From Mauremys mutica (taxonomy: Eukaryota > Chordata > Testudines > Geoemydidae), in NCBI RefSeq assembly GCF_020497125.1, contig NC_059082.1:60218948-60282947 (forward strand): a DNA stretch of 64,000 bases. Reading direction: 5' to 3'. Position 1 is the first letter of the stretch. Each line of letters opens with the position of its first letter. The translations under genes and the position numbers were made by a program. Shown here piece after piece: positions 1 through 12,240 of this stretch. The notes beneath the pieces are model-generated. The model was given only the letters and a program-made list of their open reading frames with translations. It was not told where the DNA came from and ran no database searches.

Positions 1-3000
1 AACTTGAACTATTGGACAGTCATTTGAAGTGAGAAAAAACACCAATAAGAATAATGGGCTTTCTCTAAATAGTAGATGGAGACGTCATGTACACATTCTT
101 ATAGGTATGGATTCCTCATGTATTGGAGTATTCAATTGGAGTATCTGACATTTGTGTAATGATGGGATAGAACAGAATCCATGTGACAAAGTAGCAGGAA
201 CCCATTGCATACCATTCTGGAGAAACCAAAAAGGCTGCAACGAAGAAGTGAATATTTCCATGACAGCTGAAAATTTTACCCAAAATGTTCACAGAAGTAT
301 AAAACAAAAATCTCTATATATGATAACGAATGGGAGAAAAGAAGTAGAGAGGTAGCATTATATGTCAAAAATATTTACAAAAGCAGTGAAATACAATGTG
401 ATATTGGAGAGCAGCAAAGTGCAATATTCCGATTAGGGTTACAGTTAGTAAAAAATAAAGGAAGAATTTCAGTGGTCATCTTCTGCAGACCACAAGACTG
501 GAGAAGGGAGTATAAAGAGATCAGTGGCATATCCAGCAATTCTTTACTTTACAGTCATTGTACCACTACAAACAGTTTGTCCAGACATTCATATTAGGGC
601 TACCATATACAGTGTATTTTTGACAGCTGTCAAAAGTGACAGCTCCATCAGCTGCAGATCTTCCTTATTTCAATGTCTGAGTTCCTGCTCTGCTCCTTCA
701 GCCTCATCCTTCCCAGATATGGCCCCCAGATCTTTAAAGTACACTTCTTTGATCCTGTCTTTTCCAAATACTCCTCTATCTTCCTTGTCCCCTTGTCTCC
801 AAGCCTCTAAAATGTGCCATCTGCTCCCACTATGTTCACTTCCTCTCTACTCATTTACTCAGGTTTTTACCCCCTCTACTCCACTTAAATATAATCCACC
901 AAAGTTACCAAGCATCTCTCTCTGGTGAGGTTACAACCTTCCTTCATTCTCTTCCTTGACCTTTCTTTCAGGACAACTGACCCCCTCTATGTCTCTCTTC
1001 TTCCTTGACTTTGGAGGTGCTATACTCGCCTGGTTTTCCTCCTTACCTCTCTGACCACTCTTTAGCATCTCTTTCACAGAGAGTGAAAAAGTAAGGAGCC
1101 ACCAATGTCCCTCAGGACTCTCCTTGATCCTCTCTGCTCTACTTTGTCTTTGGATTACTGCTTTTGGGGTGGGCTTCCCTTCTGTCTATACCTTCTGTCT
1201 CACACAGGCCTTACAAGGGCTGATGACAATCTGGCCCTTAGCATAATACAAAGGAATCACTGAGAAATCATGTACTAAGGGACCCTCTTCCCTCTGTGGG
1301 ATTCCTTACTACAGTACAGCTAAGGGGATATCCTTGAACACTGGAAGCAGTTGTGGCAGTATTTCCCAATCCTATTGCCCTATTTTGGGCCACTTCCTTC
1401 CTCCAGCTTGCTCAGGGGTTGGGAAGGCAATGGCCCTTACCTGGCAGGCCTCCTGATATAAAACAGTTCTCTGCAATGAAACAAAAGTAAAGAAGAGTTT
1501 TATAAAAGTCCCTTCATTTCTCATGCCTCAGGCTCAGCATCCATTCCTCTAAATTCTCCATACCTGCCCCCTTCAGCACTAATAACTCTTGCTTACCTTA
1601 CATGGTCTTTTATTGTCCTTGACAGCTATCCATTTATACAAAGTTTAAATCTCTCCCTCCTATGTCTACCTGTGCTTCATGGTAATACACCATTTAAAAA
1701 ACAATTCTTCCATTGAACAGAATGAGAGCAGAAGTCTTTTGGCTCAGTTGTTGAAATTTTTCAGGCAGTAGATCATTAAGTTGGTGCAGCTTAAAAACCC
1801 ACTCACGCTCTGACAGGTCCTAGGGGAGAACCTAAGAATTGTCATTGTAATGATGGCATTACAAGAGGAGTAGCTATGTGTCTCTGCTCATTACAGAGGG
1901 AGAAAGCACAGTGCAAACCTGATGTGTTTAGACTAATGCTAAGAATTATTTTAAAGCTTACCCCCATTTACAGTTTCAGGCATCATTAAAAAAAAATAAA
2001 GTTAACTGATGCTATTGGGGCACCTTTCTAAGAACATTCTCAGATTGTTCCTTTGTTGAATCACATGTTGATCACCATTACAAGCTGGTCTGGACAATCG
2101 TCTGGTGTGGCAGAGAAGATGGGGAATCATCCGTTACTAGCCCAACTTCAAATACAAGTGTGGAATCATGAGCCCATTGAACTTAATGGAAGTTTTACTA
2201 TTGACTTCGTTGGAATAGGGATTTCACCTGTAATATGAAGAATAAATTGACAGTAACTTCTGATCCTGCTAAGGAAGCTACTGTCTGTGGTGAAGCATTA
2301 TATTAGTCTTACCATCTGTAACCCTCCATACATTGTGTAACTGACTGTCCCTCTGTAGTGCCTAGACCACATAGAAGTTTGTCTAATTCAGCTTTTGAGC
2401 TAACAGAGCTGAGTATTTTAGCTCAGGCAGTAGATGCTCCAAAGATCTTGTTGTCAATTCCTGCTGCCAGAGGCATTGGGTTACACATCCACAAATGGCA
2501 TCTTTAGGTCTTAATTATTCTCCCAGTTACAGAGGTGCAACCCCACTGAGGTGGTGATGGGTCTATAACGTGGTACAGTTTGCCCCATAGAGAGCTGAAG
2601 AGGAAAAACTTTCTTTCCCTTCAGGTTTTTCTTTTCTTATTACTTCCCGTATTTGAAAGTTACAGTGTTTTGGCATTTGGAAGACTCCCACCTCTCCCAC
2701 AACATACTGTGTGTAACTATTTATAGCAATACTCATTCCTTTTCAGTTCCCCAAAGTCTTATCTGCTCTGCTTCTTTTTCTTCCTGCAGGAAACAGGATC
2801 TCCAGAGGGTTCTCTGAGAGCTCTTTGTAATATTAGTGAACATGTACAGGAAAACCCTTAGGTTATGTTCTACTCTTGGCATCCTTCACTTTAGATTTAA
2901 GAAATACCCTTAAACTCTCATTAGTGGAGACCTTCTCGTTCCTATAAAAGTTTTAAAAAATCTCTGGCTAATCAGAGATTTAGCACAGCCCTTCCATGAG

Positions 3001-3600
3001 GCTTGGAGAAAATAGAATTCTCTTGTCTCTCCTGTTCATTATTGAGCAAAGACACCAGCTTTCAAAATTTGATTTTATTCTGTTATATGACCCTCTCTTA
3101 CCCTCCATTCCTCCCCTAAACATTATAAACTGAAACTGATTAAAGGCTCAGATTATCAGGTTTCTCTACACAAATGGAGAGGCTGTTAATAGTCCCAAAG
3201 TGCAGACTCCAACTGGGCCAGTACACATGACACTGGCCCCCTGCTGCGCTCCCCTTCCCCCAGCTCCTGTGAGAATTTTGTCTCTGCAGTTTCAGGGTCA
3301 GGAATGGGAGGGGGAGCTTGGGAAATGTGTGTTTTCTGCAGTACTCTCCCCTTGGGGGAACACAAGAATTTACCAGACAATCCAATCAGTTTGCCTTAAT
3401 TTTTTCCATGCTCACAATTTTATCATGAGTCTCACAGTACTTTGTGTTTTTTCTTAATGCCTAGCCCGTGGAGTCATGTGAGTACATGGGAATCTCAGAA
3501 AAGTGTCTAGCCCTCATGGTTGCAGAGGAAAGAAATTGTAATGTAAAGGCTCAGAAACTGGAAATCTAAGATAAAGCACCCACCACTTATTATTTTTAAA
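1..3600. other. No gene seen; AT-rich unassigned DNA
   Basis: All reading frames are short and broken, and none resembles a protein family I know. The pyrimidine-rich tract around 640-1130 on the plus strand vaguely recalls a decayed LINE reverse transcriptase but is too weak to call. I see no clear terminal repeats, promoter or RNA gene. Confidence 0.5.
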
Positions 3601-4420
3601 AATCTCATTATTTTTAATCTAATCTCATGGGTTTTGGGGGCCAGACTCATGCTTTTTGAACTTTTGTGGTTGGCAATACTGCTTGTATCGAAACCTCACT
3701 CTGTCCCTGTCATGTTGTGATGGGGAGAAGGTTACTCTCCTCTGCCTTCCTCTTATTCCATAGGTTTGTCAGGGGAGCCGCCAGCTTCTTCCCGATGGGG
3801 GGACTGAGGTGGGCTAGACAGAAAATTGAGGAGGGGGGCTCCTTCCCCCATGTATGAACACACACACAGCCAGACCAAGGCACCTTTAAGCCCCAAGCTC
3901 TGGGCCTGGAGCCAGGGAGGAGCAGGCCCAGGAAAACCCCGGCTGGGGGCTCCTACCATGCGTTCAACTCCTGCTGCTAGTTCCAGCTGGGATGAGTGGA
4001 GATCGATCTTCCTCTTCCCCTGAACAGGCTGCTGCTGGAGCCAGGTCAGACCCACTTCCGGGAACTTTCCTTGGCTGCAGGAAGCTCACTCCGCACTCCC
4101 CCACATTTCCTGCTCCCATCTCTCCCCAGCCACAGGGGGAAGGGTCCCTGTACAGAAGCTTCTCCCCCTCACAATCACCCAGGGTGACATTTTCACTAAT
4201 GATGGCCCTGGACATCATCAAGATTCAGAGCTGGGCGGTCAGAGAGGCAGCTGCTGGCTGGGCACCCAGCTCTGAAGGCAGTACCACTGTTAGCAACAGT
4301 GCAGAAGTAAGGGTGGCAATGGCAATGCCATACCATACCACCTTTACTTCTGCATAACATTTGACCTTTGCACTGGGAGGGGTGGCTATGGGGAGGCGAA
4401 GGCAAATTTTGAGGTAGCTA
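3600..4420. repeat. GC-rich dispersed repeat with terminal hairpin
   Basis: This is a GC-rich block in AT-rich surroundings. Near its right end, 4301-4316 and 4338-4353 form an inverted repeat with 15 of 16 positions paired (GCAGAAGTAAGGGTGG and its near complement) around a 21-base loop. The run through 4230-4353 resembles a repeat I have met in turtle assemblies, but I cannot name the family. Several overlapping short ORFs here follow from base composition and are not credible genes. The outer limits are approximate. Confidence 0.5.
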
Positions 4421-6245
4421 TAGCCCCTGCAAGCCTCCACCTCCAGCACCGCCTCTGAGGTTTGCAGTTAGCTCACATGAGTTTACCCCTTTCACTGAAG
4501 TGGCTTTGAGTGCGTACCCTCTGCTCACTTAACAAGAAGCAGACCCTTACAGGATATTATCGATCACATGGGATCTCTGAGATGCAACCTACGGAATTTA
4601 TAGTCCCCTCTTTTTCTTTCTTAAGGGATAATTGTGGCTATCCATCTCTAATTTACTCTTTTGTACCCAGGCACAGGGCTCTTGAAATTTGATGTGAGTT
4701 AAGACATAAGAAAAAAGATTAAGATCCCAGGACAGAACCTTAACTTTTGCTGTTTGCGTGTCACCTTTAATTTAGTAATTAGCTTTACTTCAGTATCTGC
4801 AGCATTCTTTAACTACATACTGAGGCAATGTTATCTAAGGCACAATTAATCTGTCTAGGTTTAGATACAAAGATTCATTAGAGTCATTAGAAACGTGGAA
4901 TCCTAAACTTTATGATGGGGTAAGCCAGGTGTTTTTATCCCTGTGGAATTACCAGAGCCTAGAACTTAAATCTATCATTGGTCCCAAACTGAATTGTGGA
5001 CCTCATGTCAGTGTCACCGGGTAAAAAATGTGCCATTTTAGGGTAAAAAAACATTTTTGAGGCAGGGATTTTTTTTGAGGGGGAGTGGAGGGGGTATTGT
5101 GGCTATTTGAAAGCTACTCAGAGTATGTTGGAACAAGTTCATGCCTGGATCAATTGGTGGGCAAAGTGCAGGTGACGTGTATAAAAATGAAAAATAAAAG
5201 CAGCTTATTCCATAGATTATCAGCTTCTCAAATGGTTCTATAAGTAAAGGGATTCATTGCATATATGCACATACATAGCTATGTGCAGTGGCTCAGTGAA
5301 CATGGAGTAATTCAAAGTACGTTTTATTTTCCAAAGTGAATTTTTAGTGGTTGTGAGAAGTAACCTTTGGATAAACAATAGTGACCTTTCTGGTGCATGA
5401 AATCCTCCCTTTATGCATGTCACAGCTAAAGTAGTGGCAGCAGCAGCACAAACTTCCCCACAAAACCCTGCTCATGGATCTCAATCCTGCTTTACAAAGA
5501 CTACTTCTAGAAGGAACGAGTAGTTTAGTTTCCATGACCCATTCAGTCCTTTACCTGACAGCTGGGGCTGACAATACGGGGTTTAATTGTGTTCAAGCCA
5601 ATTGTGTTATTGATACCAGTTCACAAGGTAGTGAACTGAAGCCCCAACTCATTTTCCATGCTTAGGCTGCTGAAGAGACATTAGTTGATGATGGCTTATG
5701 TTCACTAACAAATGTACTTAGCCCCCTTTTGCCTACAATTCCTGATATGATCTTGTTTAGTTGTTTTACTTAGAACCACCATTCATAAAAGTATTTAGAA
5801 CTTTTAATGGTTTAAGGGCCTCCTACCCTTAATTAAACTATTACCCTGTCATTTTGGGCTTCACCAAGAAATAATTGAATATGACATGCTATGTGTCCCT
5901 TGGGATGCATAACAATGTCAGGGTCAATTATATCTCTTTGGAGCCTAGGAGACAGGGACTCTGATGTGAATTAGAGCATACCAGGAGTTCCTGATTTTGT
6001 TAATATTTGAATAAGATTTAACGAGGTGATCTGTACAATGGGAGACAATTTTTGTTTGGTACCAGAAGAGAGCCTCTTTGATAATCACACCACAACAAAG
6101 GGCATTAGGCCTAGCAACTACGTGAAATTGCTCAATTATCAAGGGACATGAAGAAGACTGTGCATGAGAAAAAGCTAATCAATGGGACATAATTTTGAGG
6201 ATCTAGATTGCATGTACTGCTGAGGAAGTAACACTGCATTAATCC
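4420..6245. other. No gene seen
   Basis: This is unassigned AT-rich sequence with only short, unrelated ORFs. I recognise no element ends or family motifs. Confidence 0.45.
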
Positions 6246-6249
6246 TACT

Positions 6250-6415
6250 GTTAATGTAATGACTACCCAATGTTATTGGCAGGGATTGAATATGAGACCA
6301 TCAGTACCCAAAGCACAGGCATCTACCACTAGAGTAAGAGTAACTCCATTAGCTGGTATTAGTGGTATGGTCTTATGCTCTATGTGGACTAGCCACTAGA
6401 GGGAGACACAACAAT
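6250..6415 (-). mobile_element. Degenerate tRNA-derived SINE
   Basis: Read on the minus strand, a tRNA-like head is visible. An A-box-like stretch (TACTCTAGTGGTAGA) lies near 6330-6340. A B-box-like stretch (around ATTCAAT) lies about 50 bases further on, near 6285. The flank on the plus-strand right side (CCACTAGAGGGAGACA near 6390-6410) is shared with the SINE near 16.1-16.3 kb (CCACTAGATGGGACAGA), so both are probably copies of one family. It is too diverged to be a tRNA gene. The boundaries are approximate. Confidence 0.55.
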
Positions 6416-8776
6416 ACTAATTACTCTAGTCTAGCCCATGGGGCTTGATATATTGTGCTCTACTAGGTATTAAAGGCAAAACACAGAATTCTTCTTTTTA
6501 CATCTTTTTTTTCTTTTTAAACTAATTTTCCTGATTCTGAGAAGTGATTGATTTTGTAGGTCCAGTGCCTAAGCACTGGTAGGTACAAAAGGATACCATG
6601 GATCTATCTAATTCTACCACAGCAATCCTAGTTCTCTACACAATTATTTATATTGGCCAACAGCCAGGAATTTCATTAATAACAGCATTTCGAATCAGAA
6701 GGATCCCAGAGAATAATGGGGAAAAAACAAAACAGAAGCCAGGGAATATAAATTATTTAAACATGGTCAATATGCTTGGAACTCCAAAAAGCATGTGGAA
6801 TTATCTCAAACAAACTACATGGCTATACAGAAACAATTGTCACACATCCTGTTGAGGACTTGTGATAGAAGGTTATTATTTCTGAAGCTCAAAGAATCGT
6901 TCCCTTTATTACTAAGTGTATTGTAACTGTACTATATTTCCAGGCTATTTAACATAACCATACATTGCCTCTGATGTAACATTCCAAAACTGAGAGAGCT
7001 TTTAAAAAGGGTGCACTTGGTCACAGAAGCAAGAACCTCTCTGGCTACTTATTCAACTGAACTGAAGTTAAGCGCACTGAGTTTGGCACTTGTCCATTAA
7101 ATGTTTGCAGAAACCAAGACAGTCACATTTTGCAAACTGTTCACAGATGCATTAAATAACCCACTTTATTATGGACATCTGGTCTGCTGAAATCTGCCAA
7201 AAGTTTGGATCAGATAACTGCTGCAATCCAAATTTATAGTGGGGAATCTGCTATGAAAATATGTGAAAGCTATTGTTTCTCTTTCATTTTCTAGCTTTTC
7301 CGTGACATGGTTTTGCAGAGACTGTTCTTTTTTTTTTAAGTACTACATCCAGCTTCAGTTTTCCCTTTGCAAAGTAGACTCTTGTACAGGTTCCTTGTGA
7401 GCTTACAAAGAACCTAAGAAGATTCTTTATTTGCAATTATGCTTTGGCAATGAAAATAATGGGTTCTGTGTTAAAATATATGGGGCCTGAAAAAAAAGTC
7501 CGATAAACTGGTATGTGGTTCTGCATTTCTTAAAATGACTAGAGGAAATACTAAACCTTACACGTGCACTTCAGACTGCCTGTAGGATCTGCAGTAAATC
7601 CTGGGGTATGGGCACATAAGACAACCTTAGCCCCTATATTTTCAAGATGGTACATGTGGATGTAGTTGTGCATCTCACATTAGACTAGATTAATAGATTA
7701 CTTTGGTGACATTTGCATGCTGAGATTTAAAACCCTATTATTTTATAATAGCAAAAATTAGGCTGTCCCTCAAAAAGGACACATTTGTTGCAATCTATGC
7801 CCTGGTGCTTGAAAGTACTTAGAAATGTGCCAAGTTTTGATATACCTTGATGCATCCTCAGAGCCTTATTAAATGGATATTTGACATGGCACTGTCAAAA
7901 GACCTATTGGTTATCATGTCAATCAATCCATTGTGCAGTAATGAATTTTGTCATAAAATACTGTCAGATGAGAAGGGAATCCATTCTCCAGGCTGGGTTC
8001 AGTCTTAGAAGTGTGTTGATGGACATCAGTTGTATTTTAACTACACAGAACAGGCATTTCACTGTGCGGCTTTAAACTGGAATGTTTCCTCTGAACAAAA
8101 GGCCAAGTACTACTCTAACTTACACCCTGGAAACCAAATTATCTGAAATAGGATGTAAGTCAGGGCAGAATTTAGCCAAAGTTGTTCATGAGAAAAGTCT
8201 GACTGTGTGAAATGAGGATAGCAGCTGATTTATACTTGACACTGCAAGCCGAGGCCACACATTGCCGTTTCCATGACTGTGTGGCATGTTCAACCAATTA
8301 GAAGATTTAGCCTTCTGCTAGCTAACGTGAATTTAGAACAGAAGATGTATGCTTTGCATATCGACTTTTCTTTATGATTCACAATTGAAATTCTCTGTGT
8401 CAAACAAAAATATATTTCAAAACAATTGACTAATACTTTGCATTTCTGTAATGTCCTTGATTGGAGGAGTTCAAAGCATTGTACAGGCATTAATGAATTA
8501 AGCCTCTCAATACTCCAAAGAGGTAGGTAAATAGCAGAACTGGTAGGAAAATAGAAAATGTTGTTTGTTTCTGTTTTTTTGTTAAAATTATGTTTCAATC
8601 ACAATTTTCCAACCTGCCCTCGTAAATATGATCCTTGTTTGCTAGATTGGGTAACCAAGGCACTGTGGCAGACATACTACCCCTTTAAGAACCGTCCGGA
8701 GCTTATGGTAAAAAAGATGTGGGTTTAATAAAGGATCACCTGCCTCATCCTATATATAAAAACAGGGAAAAGGTGT
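6416..8776. other. No gene seen
   Basis: AT-rich, unassigned sequence. Short ORFs at 6598-6855 and 7881-8075 have no recognisable domain. I see no element ends. Confidence 0.45.
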
Positions 8777-9544
8777 TGTCAAGGTTTCCTCCCCCACTCT
8801 GAACTTTAGGGTACAGATGTGGGGACCTGCATGGACCCTTCTAAGCTTAATTCCTAGCTTAGATCTGGTAAAGCTGCCACCAGCCAGAAGTCAGTGTCTG
8901 GCACACTTTCTGTCCCCCCAAAACCTTCCCTGGGGAACACAGATCCAAACCCCTTAGATCTTAACACAAGGAGAAATTAACCATTTCCCCCTCCTTTCCC
9001 CCACCAACTCCTGGTGAGTCCAGACCCAATTCCCTGGATCTTACAACAAAGAAAAATCAATCAGGTTCTTAAAAAAGAAAGTTTTTAATTAAAGAAAAAG
9101 AAAGATAAAAATCATCTCTGTAAAATCAGGATGGAAAATACTTTACAGGGTACTTAAATTTATATAGCCCAGAGAAAACCCCCTCTAGCCTCAGGTTCAA
9201 AGTTACAGCAAACAGAGGTAAAATCCTCTCAGCAAAAAGGAACATTTACAGGTTGAGAAAACAAACATAAGACTAACACGCCTTGCCTGTGCTACTTACA
9301 AGTTTGAAACATAAGACTGATTCAGAAAGATTTGGAGAGCCTGGATTGATGTCTGGTCCCTCTCAGTCCCGAGAACGAACAACCCCCAAAACAAAGAGTA
9401 CAAAACAAAGAACTCCCTCCACCAAGATTTGAAAGTATCTTTTCCCCGTATTGGTCCTCTGGTCAGGTGTCAGCCAGGTTTACTGAGCTTCTTAACCCTT
9501 TACAGGTAAAAGAGACATTAACCCTTAACTATCTGTTTATGACA
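8777..9544 (-). mobile_element. Solo LTR of an endogenous retroelement
   Basis: On the minus strand the element begins TGTCATAAACAG and ends CCTTGACA, the TG...CA form expected of an LTR. The flanks are direct copies of GGTGT (8772-8776 and 9545-9549), a 5-bp target duplication. The length is 768 bp. A TATA-like sequence (CTATATAAA on the minus strand, near 9165) sits inside. No gag, pol or env-like reading frame adjoins it, so it is a solo LTR left by recombination between two LTRs. The family resembles an abundant turtle LTR, from memory. The matched ends and duplication are seen directly. Confidence 0.85.
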
Positions 9545-9941
9545 GGTGTGTGTGTGGGGGGCGGCATTTAGGAGGGACTAGAAGCCATGATGGCTGCTAT
9601 GAATTGCAGATCCCTCTGTTTCCAAGATCCTAGCCTGACCTGGGCCTCACAGAATTTGTTTTTCTGGTTATAAATTTGGCTATTCTGACTTGAGGCTCTG
9701 AGCTGAGGGGCTTTATGAACTTGGTTAAACTACCTCATCCTTAAGGGAATGGGAGGATGCCTTTTGTCCCCCTAGAACAATAAAAGAAATAGGAAATCTG
9801 CCAGGATTGGTTTAGAGCCCATCTTAAAGGGGACATTTTTTTTTCTTTTTTGTTAGTTTGCTTTTGGTCTTTTCCTTCTTGGATTCTGTATAGGCATAAA
9901 TTGATTAATGGTGAGAATTTCAAAAACATTCAGGGTATATC

Positions 9942-10195
9942 TACACTAAAAGTGCCTCTGCTGCAGTAGCACTGTAGTGTAGACATTTGCTATAGCAATG
10001 GAAGGGTTTTTTTCCATTGCTGTAATAAATGCATTCCCTCAAGAAGCATCAGATAGGTTGATGGAAGAATTCCTCTATTGACCTACCTGTAGGAGTCAGG
10101 TTGACCTAACTACTTTGCACAGGCCGTGAAATTTTTCGCATCCCTGGGCAATGTAGCTAGGTCAATCTAATCTTTAGGTATAGATCAAGTCTTAG
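9942..10195. mobile_element. Miniature inverted-repeat element, GTCTACAC type
   Basis: The left end reads AGGGTATATCTACACTAAAA. The right end, read on the other strand, is a diverged version (AGACTTGATCTATACCTAAA). The body has no coding potential and includes an internal near-palindrome, CATTGCTATAGCAATGG-like, around 9990-10022. The ends resemble those of the Harbinger elements in this window, suggesting a non-autonomous derivative. No clear target duplication is visible. Confidence 0.6.
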
Positions 10196-10709
10196 AGTTG
10201 GCTTAATTCTGTTTCCATGGAATTCACATGGAGCTCTGTTCAGTGGGAGTGGGGTTAGGCCTATGCTGAAGAGTTTAAAAATGCTAGTTAAAGGACTTAA
10301 CTTATAACACATCTGTGCCTAGGTAGGAGTGTAACCCTGGAGTTGTAAGGACCTGGGGAAAAGAACCTGGATTTGCAGCACCTGAGGTGGCTGATATTCC
10401 CACAGTGCCACTGGGAAGCCATGCGGAGACACAGCCAGGGAGCACTGTGGAGAGTAGGTGCCACAGGACATACGACACAAGAGACCCAGAGTGACAGTAC
10501 TGTGCAGCCCTCTGGCCAAGTGCCCCTACTTAACCCTAGGGATTGCCCCAGGAAGTTGTCTGGGCAATCACATAGACTTAGGCATAGACTATGTAGATGC
10601 CATATTTTGCTGCATCTCTGGTTGCTGACTTCAATCCCAATTCCTGACTCTCAGTACTAACCTGGTACTGCCTCTGATCTCCAGCCCCAGCCAGACGCTG
10701 ACTCTGGCA
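10196..10709. other. No gene seen
   Basis: This is unassigned sequence. Overlapping ORFs on both strands near 10319-10660 have no family resemblance. Confidence 0.4.
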
Positions 10710-10877
10710 TCATAGAATCATTAGGGTTGGAAGGGACCTCAAGAGATCATCTAGTCCAAGCCCCTGCTCAAAGCAGGATCAATCCCCAAATCCCTAAATG
10801 GCCCCCTCAAGGATTGAACTCACAACCCTGGGTTTAGCAGGCCAATGCTCAAACCACTGAGCTATCCCTCCCCCCTT
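10710..10877 (-). mobile_element. tRNA-derived SINE with CR1-like tail
   Basis: On the minus strand it starts with a G run, then GGATAGCTCAGTGGTTTGAG (A box, 10850-10870) and a B box (GTGAGTTCAATCC, about 10815). It then passes through a linker into a 3' tail (AGGTCCCTTCCAACCCTAAT, then TGATTCTATGA) that is the CR1 LINE 3' end. A CR1-type tail lets a SINE be copied by CR1 reverse transcriptase, which is established for several tRNA SINEs. This is a nearly complete copy. It is a SINE rather than a tRNA gene because the acceptor stem and anticodon arm are not maintained. Confidence 0.85.
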
Positions 10878-11407
10878 CCAACAACTCTGGCCTGGTGACT
10901 CCAGTCCCTGGTGGGCAGACCTCAGTCTAGCTCTGACCATTAGGTCAGCCCGCGAATGCCCCAGTCTCCTGCAGCAGTCTTGACTAGAAATATGCAAAAT
11001 ATTCACAAAATAAATTTGAAGCCATGTATTATGTGCCTAGGTTCAGATTTAATTACAGCTTGAAACCTTCAACAAATTCACTTAAGAATTCACTAAGATG
11101 GTGAACATGTCCGCTTTCAAGGAAATATGAGCTGCCTACCAGTTCTGTAAGAAAACCACATAAAATCCACATGCCATTGTTTGCATGTGCTCCCCACACA
11201 AGTGCAATTGTATCTGCAGAAATCAGGCCCGGATTAACCAATGTGTACTGGGTGCATTTGCACATGATTTCGCATTTCAGGTTTGGCCCAGCTGCCTTTC
11301 TGTCATGAGATGAGATGCACAGGGTGGCAGCATCACTCACTCAGTTTTGGCCCAACCACTCCCTGTCATGACGAAGGGGCAGTCAGACCAAACCTGCGTG
11401 GTGCTAA
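10878..11407. other. No gene seen
   Basis: Unassigned sequence with short ORFs only (for example 11053-11340, minus), without recognisable domains. Confidence 0.4.
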
Positions 11408-11817
11408 CAGGGCCGCCCAGAGGATTCAGGGGTCCTAGGGCAGGGCCGGGTCTTTGGCGGCAATTCAGCAGCGGGTCCCTCTCAGAGGGAAGGACTCGCT
11501 GCCGAATGCAGCCGAAGAATGAAGCGGCGGTGGTAGAGCAGCCTAAGTGCCACCGATCGTGGCTTCCCCCCACCCTCCCCCCGCCGCTTGTGGCTCTTGT
11601 ACTCACCGGGTGGCACTCCGAGGCTTCGGCAGCACTTCCGCTGCGGGTCCTTCACTCGCTCCAAGTCTTCCGCTGCACTGAAGGGCCCGCCGCCAAAGAC
11701 TCGGAGCGAGTGAAGGGCCCGCCAAAGTGCTGCCAAAAACCTGGAGTGGCTTGCGGGGCCCAGGGCCTGGGGCAAATTGCCCCACTTGACCCCCCCCCCC
11801 CCCCCCGGGCGGCCCTG
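11408..11817. mobile_element. hAT-type miniature element with CAGGGCCGCCC ends
   Basis: The left end is CAGGGCCGCCCAGAGG and the right end is CCGGGCGGCCCTG, its inverted copy. The flanks are GGTGCTAA (11400-11407) and GGTGCTGT (11818-11825), which match at 6 of 8 positions and fit an aged 8-bp hAT duplication. The GC-rich body contains 'GGCAATTCAGCAGCGGGTCC' followed by 'GAGGGAAGGAC', shared with the copies at 24.5 and 51.3 kb. It also contains repeated GGGCCCGCC/CGGAGCGAGTGAAGG modules and a run of C at about 11791-11806. The 205-residue ORF crossing it is a by-product of composition. Confidence 0.8.
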
Positions 11818-12104
11818 GGTGCTGTGACCCTGTACATCAGATCTGAATGTCCGGAACAGGGAGCGGTGCCCGGTTCATCAGGACAGAAGTCACTACTATG
11901 GCTGGGTGTGGGGCAGCCTTGTTTTCCAACCACCCCCCTCTTTCCCCCAGAGGGCAGTGATTAGGATTGCTGTGGAGGTTGCTGCTGCAGGTGGTCAGTG
12001 CCCCCTTGGCAGTTTAGTATAGCACACCCACTGTCCCATGATGTTACATCGGCCCCTGAGCAGGATGTGGTAACAGGAAAAAGATGATAATGTCAGTATG
12101 CAGT

Positions 12105-12240
12105 GGTGTAGCCTTGTTGGTCTCAGGATATTAGCGATACAAGGTGGGTGCGGAAATATCTTTTGTTGGACTGACTTCTCTTGGTGAGAGAAAAATCTTC
12201 CAAGCTTACAGAGCGCTCTTCTTCAGGTATGGAAAATGTA
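12105..12240 (+). repeat. Dispersed repeat, family not named
   Basis: The stretch with CAGTGGTGTAGCCTTGTTGG, then ACAAGGTGGGTGCGG and ATATCTTTTGTTGGACTGAC, then GAGCGCTCTTCTTCAGG, matches a sequence I recognise as widely dispersed in turtles and birds. I cannot name the family with confidence. There is no coding potential. Confidence 0.5.

Noticed and set aside
524..928. 134-residue ORF in a pyrimidine-rich tract
   Set aside because: The Ser/Leu/Pro composition follows from the tract. No recognisable domain.
3753..4449. Cluster of ORFs near 4 kb on both strands
   Set aside because: GC-rich repeat sequence. The frames overlap each other and none has a family motif.
10799..10876. Possible tRNA gene (A and B boxes)
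   Set aside because: The arms do not pair as in a tRNA and the sequence continues into a CR1 tail, so it is a SINE.
11347..11964. 205-residue ORF on the plus strand
   Set aside because: Most of it lies within a non-coding hAT-type element, including a C run translated as prolines.
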